From: Pomphorhynchus laevis
Taxonomy: Eukaryota; Acanthocephala; Palaeacanthocephala; Echinorhynchida; Pomphorhynchidae
Assembly (NCBI GenBank): GCA_012934845.2
Contig: WNNJ02002631.1
Span: 162,743 to 226,742, forward strand
Length of the DNA: 64,000 nucleotides
Direction of reading: 5' to 3'
This document shows, piece after piece, positions 44,661 to 55,800 of this stretch. The position numbers and the translations under genes are program-made. How positions within the stretch are numbered: the stretch's first letter is position 1; each line of letters begins with the position of its first letter. Below the pieces are notes generated by a model. That model saw only the letters and a list, made by a program, of their open reading frames with translations, was not told the origin of the DNA and searched no databases.

Positions 44661-45930
44661 TAAATTGATGTAAATTGTCGCAAATTGCTAATTTACGATA
44701 AAATGCGATATTGATGGAAGCAGTCTTTTGAAATGTACAATATTAAAGACTCATTTTTTAATTAAAACCGCTTTTAAATTGCTAATTTATGACTAAATGC
44801 GATATTGATGCAAGCAGTCTTTTAAAATATACAATACTTACTTTTTAATTGATACTTACTTTTTAAATAATATTATTAAATAATATTATTTAAATAATAC
44901 TTACTTTTAATTTAAACCGTTTTTAAATTGATAATTTACCACATCATTAGATATTGATGAAATCATTCTTTTGAAATATACAATAGACATATGTTTAAAT
45001 TCAAACCGTTTTAAATTGCTAATTTACCACATCATTAGATATTGATGAAATCATTCTTTTGAAATATACAATAATAAAGACATATTTTTAAATTCAAACT
45101 TATTTTCAAATGGCTAATTTACGACATAATGCGATATTAATGGAAGTCGTCTTTTGAAATATATAAAAATAAAAACTTATTTTTAAATTCAAACCATTTT
45201 TCAAATTGCATATTGACGAAATAATGTGATATTGATGTAAGAAAGCTTTTGAAATATACAATAATAAAGACATTTTGAAATTCAAACCGTTTCAAATTTC
45301 TAATTTACCACAACATTCGATATTAATGAAATCATTCTTTTGAAATATACAAAAATAAATACTTATTTTTAAATTCAAATCGTTTTTAAATTGCTAATTT
45401 TACGACAAAATGCGATATTGATGTAGGAAGGCTTTTGAAATGTACAATATTTAAAACTTATTTTTTAATTAAAACCGTTTTTAAATTATTAATTTCTGAC
45501 AAAATGCGATATTGATGTAGGAAGGCTTTTGAAATGTTCAATATTAAAAACTTATTTTTTTAATTAAAACCGTTTTAAATTATTAATTTCTGACAAAATG
45601 CGATATTGATGGAAGCAGTCTTTTGAATATATAATAATAAATTATATAAATAATAATATAAATTATAATTATATAAATTATAATATTAAATTATACAAAA
45701 TTTATTATTGTATAAATATACAATAATAAATACTTATTTTTAAATTCAAATCGTTTTTAAATTGCTAATTTTACGACAAAATGCGATATTGATGTAGGAA
45801 GGCTTTTGAAATGTACAATATTAAAGACTTATTTTTTTAATTAAAACCGTTTTTAAATTGCTAATTTTAGGACAAAATGCGATATTGATGTAATCAGTAT
45901 ACAAAAATAAAAACTTATTTTTAGAGCAAA
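44660..45930. repeat. Diverged satellite, unit about 92 bp
   Basis: About 12-13 units, each with a GCGATATTGATG-like core, a TTTTGAAAT(A/G)TACAATA segment and an AAACCGTTTTTAAATTGCTAATTT segment. Core positions are near 44707, 44800, 44950, 45040, 45132, 45228, 45310, 45402, 45495, 45600, 45784 and 45878. Units have many indels and AT insertions, so the array is old. Confidence 0.75.
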
Positions 45931-46187
45931 AACAAAAAAAAACATTTCTAACGGTTCTGTCATCATAAAATATCGCGATATATACTAGCTAAAAACAAAC
46001 TCATTGCCTGCTTATCTAACTTTTTATTTAATGAGTTCATTGATTTGCTATACAGGAAGCCGATCCGTCATAATATTCCTATAAAATATAAATAATTGTC
46101 AACTTGCATAGAAATAAATATCTGAAAACATGTTTATAAATCAATTTTTGACATACATTTAGTCAAAAGTTATCTTTGTTACATCAT

Positions 46188-46469
46188 CTATCTCAGGTTA
46201 TTATCACACGACAGAGTAAATACCAAGTAGGTTGTAGCGCCCTTGGTCTCACATTGGCGATGCATTTGGATTCTGAGTATTAGAGTAAAGCAGTTAGTTT
46301 CATTGCTAGTGATAACCTTTCTAGAACGCTCACAGAAATTATGATTACCAACAGGTAACACGTATAAAGTTAGTCCTAATAATAGATGAAGAACAGCAAA
46401 ATCCCGGCTTGACACAATTATGATAATGTTACGGACTAATATGATAGTCCAAAATAATATTTGTTTCAT
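46188..46469 (-). CDS. Small secreted-looking ORF (93 aa), unassigned
   Basis: Begins MKQILFWTIILV, a possible signal peptide, with a second hydrophobic stretch at residues 25-40. The rest has four cysteines (FCERS, TNCF, RQCE, LSCDN) and is not transposon-like. It lies between two satellites with no detectable RT or EN neighbour. It might be a short secreted cysteine protein, an exon of one, or chance. I do not recognise the family. Confidence 0.3.
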   Translation of the reverse strand: MKQILFWTIILVRNIIIIVSSRDFAVLHLLLGLTLYVLPVGNHNFCERSRKVITSNETNCFTLILRIQMHRQCETKGATTYLVFTLSCDNNLR

Positions 46470-46683
46470 TAATTTATCACGTGTTGTCGGAACGCCCTTA
46501 GAAAAAAGTAAAATCTTGTCTCTTTTTGAAAGATTACAAGGTAATTTTTGCTTATATAATTTTTAACAAATTAAAAATTTATAAATTTAAAATTATATAA
46601 TCTTAATTAATTTTTCAAGTTATAATTTTTATTGAATTTTTAATTAAAAACTAAATTATTAATTTAATTAGTCTAATTGTCTG

Positions 46684-46764
46684 ACCATTATAGCCTAATA
46701 GACTAACAGCGTTTGCGGTCAGTAGATAATCACTATAGCCCAATAAACTGACCGTGTTTGACAC
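46684..46764. repeat. Diverged two-copy repeat next to the satellite
   Basis: ATTATAGCCTAATAGACTAAC (about 46689) is echoed by ACTATAGCCCAATAAACTGAC (about 46732), period about 43 bp. It ends where the 199-bp array begins. Confidence 0.5.
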
Positions 46765-49545
46765 AACATCTTCAGTTCGTTTTCAATTCAGCTCCGTGAA
46801 TGCAAACCACCAATGCAGAGATTAAGACGATCCATAAGACACGAACATATGACATCAAGACACGAAGTTGTGACACTCGTCGTTATATTAAGCAGTTAAT
46901 GAAGAATATTGAATTATATTGCATTATAATAATTGTTGAATTGTTATCCATTTTACAATTATCAGCATCTTCAGTTCGTTTTCAATTCAGCTCCGTGAAT
47001 GCAAACCACCAATGCAGAGATTAAGACGATCCATAAGACACGAACATATGACATCAAGACACGAAGTTGTGACACTCATCGTTATATTAAGCAGTTAATG
47101 AAGAGTTCTGAAATATATTGCAATATAATAATTGTTGAATTGTTATCCATTTTACAATTATCAACATCTTCAGTTCGTTTTCAATTAAGCTCCGTGAATG
47201 CAAACCACCAATGCAGAGATTATGACGATCCGTAAGACACGAACATATGACATCAAGAAACGAAGTTGTGACACTCGTCGTTATATTAAGCAGTTAATGA
47301 AGAATATTGAATTATATTGCATTATAATAATTGTTGAATTGTTATCCATTTTACAATTATCAACATCTTCAGTTCGTTTTCAATTCAGCTCCGTGAATGC
47401 AAACCACCAATGCAGAGATTATGACGATCTGTAAGACACGAACATATGACATCAAGAAACGAAGTTGTGACACTCGTCGTTATATTAAGCAGTTAATGAA
47501 AAATATTGAATTATATTACATTATAATAATTGTTGAATTGTAATCCATTTTACAATTATCAACATCTTCAGTTCGTTTTCAATTCAGCTCCGTGAATGCA
47601 AACCACCAATGCAGAGATTAAGACGATCCATAAGACACGAACATATGACATCAAGACACGAAGTTGTGACACTCGTCGTTATATTAAGCAGTTAATGAAG
47701 AATATTGAATTATATTGCATTATAATAATTGTTGAATTGTTATCCATTTTACAATTATCAGCATCTTCAGTTCGTTTTCAATTCAGCTCCGTGAATGCAA
47801 ACCACCAATGCAGAGATTAAGACGATCCATAAGACACGAACATATGACATCAAGACACGAAGTTGTGACACTCGTCGTTATATTAAGCAGTTAATGAAGA
47901 ATATTGAATTATATTACATTATAATAATTGTTGAATTGTAATCCATTTTACAATTATCAACATCTTCAGTTCGTTTTCAATTCAGCTCCGTGAATGCAAA
48001 CCACCAATGCAGAGATTATGACGATCCGTAAGACACGAACATATGACATCAAGAAACGAAGTTGTGACACTCGTCGTTATATTAAGCAGTTAATGAAGAA
48101 TATTGAATTATATTGCATTATAATAATTGTTGAATTGTTATCCATTTTACAATTATCAACATCTTCAGTTCGTTTTCAATTCAGCTCCGTGAATGCAAAC
48201 CACCAATGCAGAGATTAAGACGATCCATAAGACACGAACATATGACATCAAGACACGAAGTTGTGACACTCGTCGTTATATTAAGCAGTTAATGAAGAAT
48301 ATTGAATTATATTGCATTATAATAATTGTTGAATTGTTATCCATTTTACAATTATCAACATCTTCAGTTCGTTTTCAATTCAGCTCCGTGAATGCAAACC
48401 ACCAATGCAGAGATTAAGACGATCCATAAGACACGAACATATGACATCAAGAAACGAAGTTGTGACACTCGTCGTTATATTAAGCAGTTAATGAAAAATA
48501 TTGAATTATATTACATTATAATAATTGTTGAATTGTAATCCATTTTACAATTATCAACATCTTCAGTTCGTTTTCAATTCAGCTCCGTGAATGCAAACCA
48601 CCAATGCAGAGATTAAGACGATCCATAAGACACGAACATATGACATCAAGACACGAAGTTGTGACACTCGTCGTTATATTAAGCAGTTAATGAAGAATAT
48701 TGAATTATATTGCATTATAATAATTGTTGAATTGTTATCCATTTTACAATTATCAACATCTTCAGTTCGTTTTCAATTCAGCTCCGTGAATGCAAACCAC
48801 CAATGCAGAGATTATGACGATCCGTAAGACACGAACATATGACATCAAGAAACGAAGTTGTGACACTCGTCGTTATATTAAGCAGTTAATGAAAAATATT
48901 GAATTATATTACATTATAATAATTGTTGAATTGTAATCCATTTTACAATTATCAACATCTTCAGTTCGTTTTCAATTCAGCTCCGTGAATGCAAACCACC
49001 AATGCAGAGATTATGACGATCCGTAAGACACGAACATATGACATCAAGACACGAAGTTGTGACACTCGTCGTTATATTAAGCAGTTAATGAAGAATATTG
49101 AATTATATTGCATTATAATAATTGTTGAATTGTTATCCATTTTACAATTATCAACATCTTCAGTTCGTTTTCAATTCAGCTCCGTGAATGCAAACCACCA
49201 ATGCAGAGATTAAGACGATCCATAAGACACGAACATATGACATCAAGACACGAAGTTGTGACACTCGTCGTTATATTAAGCAGTTAATGAAGAATATTGA
49301 ATTATATTGCATTATAATAATTGTTGAATTGTTATCCATTTTACAATTATCAACATCTTCAGTTCGTTTTCAATTCAGCATCGTGAATGCAAACCACCAA
49401 TGCAGAGATTATGACGATCCGTAAGACACGAACATATGACATCAAGACACGAAGTTGTGACACTCATCGTTATATTAAGCAGTTAATGAAGAGTTCTGAA
49501 ATATATTGCATTATAATAATTGTTGAATTGTAATCCATTTTAAAA
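46765..49545 (+). repeat. Homogeneous 199-bp satellite, 14 units
   Basis: The landmark ATGCAAACCACCAATGCAGAG occurs at 46800 and then at exactly 199-bp steps to 49387, with no indel in any unit. Units differ only at a handful of sites, which occur in shuffled combinations. Each unit opens a 74-78 codon frame that ends in the next unit, but 199 is not a multiple of three and the frame is broken each time, so I treat it as non-coding. Confidence 0.95.
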
Positions 49546-49651
49546 TTAATCAATAATCGTAATTATGGATCACTAAACAATTATATTTTTAGAATAACCA
49601 TTAAGTTCAATTTGATTTTATCAATAAGTAAATACCAATAATATTAAAATT

Positions 49652-49858
49652 TTAGAAATGTAAAACGCATCTTACATCACAAAATTCAGGTTGTATGGTT
49701 GTTGAGTGAATTCCTTCTTTGTGAAAGAAATATTTTATGTCTTCTGCCACTTTCATGTACTCATTCAAATTATGACACTGAACATGCGCTGATGCAATAA
49801 TTTTCATTCCGCACAGTTGCCAAATTTGGAGATCGTGGATATCGACTACACCATTTAC
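49652..49858 (-). CDS. ZnT1-like exon 7 with stop
   Basis: Encodes VNGVVDIHDLQIWQL to IQPEFCDVRCVLHF and TAA at 49654-49652. A GTAAGA within the last codons could be an alternative donor leading to a further exon. No clear AATAAA signal lies before the satellite at 49545. Confidence 0.85.
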   Translation of the reverse strand, partial: VNGVVDIHDLQIWQLCGMKIIASAHVQCHNLNEYMKVAEDIKYFFHKEGIHSTTIQPEFCDVRCVLHF

Positions 49859-52800
49859 CTTTAGAATTATTAGATAATATAATTTAGATATAAAATATAA
49901 GATAACTTTAAATATTAATTTAACATTAATGATTAATTAATATAAATGTAATAATATATAAATGAAATGACTATTATTTAAAACCTTAATATAAAAAATA
50001 TAACATAATAATATAATATATGTACTCAGTTTAACTTAGTGTATATAATAGTACTGTGGAAAATGTATTATCATCACATGGACAGACTAACTGTCGATAA
50101 ACTCTAATAATTGAAATCAATTATTAAGGAACAAAAATGAGCGGATAATGTGAAACGGCGGTGGCGAAAAAGGATAATTTTCTTGAGGATAAATCTTCAA
50201 GAGAATTTAGAAGAGGAGAGGATTTAGGGGAGTTAAAATCAAGCGAGCTCCTGACCCGGCGAAGGTTGCAAGATCGGATTTTGTCTTGAACGAATAGATC
50301 AAGAGAAAAAGAGTAAAGAGTGAACTTCCAATAAACAAGAGATAATAAATCAACAATATGACATACATATTGGTCATACATGTGGTCGAGTTATCGATAT
50401 AACTCGATCATATATATAATATATACACTCAGTTAGTTATACTTAGTTTAAATTATATTTTATATATAATTCAGATATAAAATATAAGATAACATTAAAT
50501 ATTAATTGAACATTAATGATTAATTAAATTAAAAAATATTAAATTAATAATATTTAATTAATTTAAATTATTAATGGTTAATTAATATTAATGCAATTTA
50601 ATATTACAACTTAAATACAAGATAAATTTTTAAAATATCAGTAAAATAAAATATATAAAACATTCACCTCACAGCTTTAAAATATTTTGCATTATTAGAT
50701 TGTTCAATATAGAAACAAAAAGCTTTTATACAAAATAAAGAAGATATAAAAATGAGCTAAAGACATTTTTATGTATTTTTTCGTCTTCCTCGGTAAATAA
50801 TATAAATTTAAAAATATATTACTAAATATAAATAAAATTAAAATATTGGAGTTTAATTTATATGAGCAAAATTGAAACATAATATCGAAAGTTTTATATA
50901 TAACTTACCGTGGCTAATAGCTTTTCCTGTAGCTGGTCAACATGAATATGAGTGGGAACGGTTTGCAGTAATATCATAACAGATTCTTTTACTGCCAAAT
51001 TAAAATAAGAGGTGAATAATCAGAATAAAACAGAACCTACATAGTGGAGCTGTGAAACTTACGATCAAAGTAACCATCATTAGACTATATGACAAAATTA
51101 AAATAGAAAATTCAATTATAGTGAGATACCTCATGATTGGATCAAAGTAGTGCTTCCAAGTGTAGCGGTCAGGTATGTATCGTATACATAACCCACTTAT
51201 AATAACAACGACAGATCCAAGGGCATCATTAAATACGTGTAAGATTACTCCACGCATGTTCATTTGACCAGCTGAAAGATGTAGAAATTAAAAACAATCG
51301 TAGCAAAATATTCCAATTTGTCATCCATATAAGTTACAATATTTGATTTATTCGGCGTAATAATAAAAAAATGAAATAATAATAAAAAAGGAAAGGTTTA
51401 TTTGGTTTTTTTTCTTAAAACCAATATTAATACAATTAAAAATTACAAAAGGTTTATTTGGCGTAACAATAAAAAAGAGAAATAATAATAAAAAAGAAAG
51501 GTTTATTTGGCGTGATAATAAAAAAGAGAAATAATAATAAAAAATAAAGGTTTATTTGGCGTAATAATAAAAAAGAGAAACAATAAAAAGAGAAAGATTT
51601 ATTTGGCGTAATAATTAAAAAGAAAAAATAGAAATAATAATAAAAGAGAGAAACTATACATAGTGGGTATATGCGAAAACGCAATTCATGGGGAAAAGTG
51701 AATATGGGAGGATGCTAAGATCGAGTTATTGATGTACCGATGAATACAATTTCGATTAAACAATTTACAACAACTTGTGCCCAAAATTTTATGCTCATGA
51801 GACAGTGCAATCTGCATTTTAAAATTGTTTGATAATTTATAATGGTTTTTAATGTAAAGGTTTCTTTGCAAAACCTTTAACATGTCTATTTTATATATAT
51901 ACCTTTAACACATCAATACTCTATTCGAAAATTTGTGAAAAATAATTTTATATTTTATTCTTTCTCTCGACGTTTAAACGCCCTATACAATATAAGAGCA
52001 CATCAAACGTATCATTGAACAATACTTGAGAATGTTTAAATGAAATTTGAAAAAATGAAAATTATACCGGAATCTTTCGATATTCTTCTATTATCCGTTA
52101 GCGTTCCATCATCGCTATCACGAACACAGATCAGGGTATTTTCGCAAATCGGGTTGTAGGCAGTATCATCATTGCAGTGAAACGTGCATTCATCGTGACT
52201 GTTGCATGACCGGTGATTAGATGTATCATTTTTTGAAATAAAACAGCTTTCAGCACTGTGCAGATGGGGAGAAACATTCTCATCAGAAACATGGTGATTG
52301 TGATGATGGTGATGATGGTGTCCATGTCCGTGACCGAAATGTTAAATAAAAATTATTAAGATCTGGTGTACTTTATCTAAAAGATTAAAATGTTATATTA
52401 TAATATATAACAATGCCATCTATATACCAATTTATTATACATAAATATGCCATAAGATAAACGACATATTGTCTTTTAAAATAACACAACATACTTTCAT
52501 TTTGTATTCTGTTAACCACATGATGAATTGCATATATTTTATTGTACAAAAAAAAATAATAATTAAAATTAAATTTTAATAATTACAATTAAATAACATT
52601 AAATTTCTTAAAATGCATTAATTCTCATACAATTCTATCATAAATGGCTAAATTGAAAACATTAACACCATATTATCTAAATAAAGTAAAGTAAATATAT
52701 GATAACATAGTAACATATAATACTATAGTATTATATGTTGATTGATTTATCTTATTGCCTAACAAGCATAATAACCGCTACGAACTGTAAATTTAAGCTT

Positions 52801-55800
52801 TACTTCAAAATATTTGATGAGATTTATAAACTTCAAGAGAAAATAATATTTTAAGGTTTAAATAATTACCTTGAAGAACAAGAAGTCCGATTATGTTGAT
52901 CAGCAATCCAATGACACCAACTACAATAAGCCAATAATTGTCTTCAATTTCTTCGAAATGAACGAACCGCTTTATGGCCTGGATACTTATACTAACGCAG
53001 AGTGCGAGCAAAAAGACAGCATTTACCAATGCACCGAGAATTTCGGCACGAACCCAACCGTATGTATTTTTAGAGGATTTGCGTTTAGATATCTTTAAAA
53101 GTAGCATGGATATATTTACAGTGAAACTATAGAGTGGCAACAAATTTTGCTTCAAATTATTAAGCTACGTTACCGAATGGTATTTAACAATATTACATCA
53201 TTCATATATAAAAATAAAATAATATTAAAAAATCAAAATTACCATCTTATTGATTATTAAATGTAAATTTTATTTTAAATAGTTAATACTGATCCACTAC
53301 AACCCTTCAAGTTGTAGTTCTTCCCTTCTTGATCTTTGCCTATCGACAAACAGTCAATTAATCAGTAGTATCCAATATGATTCTCCTGTTGGTTTGTCTG
53401 ATCACTGTGTAGTTAAAGTTTTGCTAAATTTACAAATGAGGGTGTTTCATCATGCTCGGTACAAACGTCAGATTAATGTTTTTCGGGCGAACTATGATGT
53501 TATTACATCAAAGCTGCATAGAGTAAGTTGGCCTGATCCGGCTGTTGTCGGAGTTGACGAGGCCTGGGATCATTTTCGCGTGACGCTTTATTCTCTAATG
53601 GTAAAATTCTCACCTTTAAAGTCTAAGACTAGTCGGAAAAGCGCTCGTTGGTTTGATACTGAGCTGGCTACTGCGATGAAGGCTCGTGACTTCAGTTTCA
53701 AATGCTTTAAGGGTGGGTTTTGTGAATATGGTGTTTATAAGCAGGCGAGAAATTTCTTCAATTCTTTAAAGCGACATAAGCGCTATTTATTTGAAAATGG
53801 TCTTGCTCATAGTTGTAGACATGATCCCAAAGCTCTCTTTCTATATGTGAATAGTAGTAGGAACGCTAATAAAACAATTGGCCAATATTTTGATAGCGTT
53901 ATTGAAGACGACCTTGCTGAGATGTTCTCAAGGCATTTTTACTTGTACAAAGAGACTACAAACGAGTATTCTGAACCTATCCAGAACAGTGAGACGATAA
54001 GAGGTGCTAGTGTTTCATATCCTAGTTTAGACATAGCTAATTTGATAACTCCCGAGAAAGTTTTAGCTGAACTGCATCGTCTTAAAGAGACAAACTCCAA
54101 AGGTGCTTATTTGTTACCTTTGATATATCTTCGTCGAATAGCAGACTCAATATATACACCACTTTGTAACATATTTCGACAATCTATTATTGATACGAAT
54201 CTTCCAAAAGAGTGGAAACAATCGATCATTCACCCCATCGTCAAAAAGGGTGATAGATCTTCAGTAGACAATTATAGACCAGTAAGTATTACTTGCTTAT
54301 GTTGTAGAATGTTAAAGCGAATTATACATGGTTATATGGTCAAGTTTTATAGTGAGAATAATGTAATAGCTTCTGAGCAACATGGCTTCCGTAAGGGTTA
54401 TTCGACAGTTACTAATTTACTCGCTGCCCATCTTGATTGGTCAGCTAAAAAAGCCGTATCAATTGCTACTGACATCATATTCTTCGATTTCTCTAAGGCA
54501 TTTGACAGAGTAGACCATATACTCCTCCTAAATAAACTAGAGAAAAGTGGCATTCCATTCTTGCTTGTTAGATGGATTGAATCGTTTTTAAGCAATCGTA
54601 GTTATTGTGTGCATGTAGATAATTTTTACTCTTCTTCGCGGCCATGTAATATAGGGGTGCTTCAAGGTTCAGTATTGAGTCCATTGTTATTTAGTGTCTA
54701 CATCAACGATATCCCGGAATTTATTGGTTCTCGGATGCTTTTATATGCAGACGATTTGAAAATCTGGCGGGCAATTCGTTCACCCAATGATATAGTTCAA
54801 ACTGCAACGGGATATCGATGAAGTCGAAAATTGGGCTCTGCTCAATAGGTTGATTGTAAATATATCAAAATGCAAACATTTACGTGTTCGTGGCGGAAAT
54901 GCTCAATCTTTAGTTAATTATAGCTTTCAAAGCAGTGATATAGAACGAGTGAGCAAATATAAGGACTTGGGAGTGTGGATAAACAGTGATTTGAGTACCG
55001 TCACACATACTGAACATGCTTGTTCAAATGCGTTGGGGATAATCGGTCAACTTCGACGCACTTTCATTGCACTCAATCAATTTGCCCTACGTCCGCTAAT
55101 CTTTGCTCATGTATTGAGCCGTCTTCTATATGCTGCGCCGTGTGTGTATCCCCAAAATTCAAAAGAACATATTAGTTCAGAGAGGGTACTTCATAGAGCT
55201 ACCAAGCTAGCACCGCAACTGAAATTTTTGTCGTACCCTGATCGATTAAAAGCACTTGGACTTGAGACTGTCACGTGGACCCGCCGGTACATCGATATGA
55301 GTATGGTCTGGCAAATTCTTAATGATTTGGATCATCCACTTCGAGATTGTCTTCATTTGCGCTCATCCAATATCCTCCGAGGCCATGGTTTAACCCTGCG
55401 ACGTGAAAGGATAAGAAAATCACGAGCTGTCCAATTTGATCGGCGAGTTGTATCTCTGTGGAATAGGCTTGGAGAGTCAACAGTGTGCAGTAGCAATATC
55501 AACGAATTCAAAAAGAAATTACGGATGGAGGATGCCATGGGGAAAGCTGCTTTTCCGTATTTGTGATACTTTTATTATATTTTCTTTTTTTTCTGCAGTG
55601 AACCAGCCAATTAAGCCATGCTTTTATGTGCTGTTGAAACATTAATAATAATAATTATTGATAAATAATTATTGGAGCTGGATCAAAGAAAAGACAAAAT
55701 TATTTTTGATATTTCGCTAACTATTGTTAGCATCTTCAGAAAATTACCTCAATAGTTGATAATGATCCATTATTGATAAATAATTATTGGAGTTGGATCA

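Noticed and set aside
46800-49424. Series of 74-78 codon frames (MQTTNAEI...) repeated along the satellite
   Set aside because: They are the same tandem unit read again and again; the 199-bp period breaks the frame at each step and each frame simply overlaps the next unit by 26 bases. No evidence of a real peptide gene.
46765-49545. CRISPR-like array
   Set aside because: The whole 199-bp unit is repeated with no unique spacers, and the window is animal DNA.
49555-49652. ZnT polyadenylation signal
   Set aside because: I could not find AATAAA or a convincing variant on the minus strand between the stop codon and the satellite.
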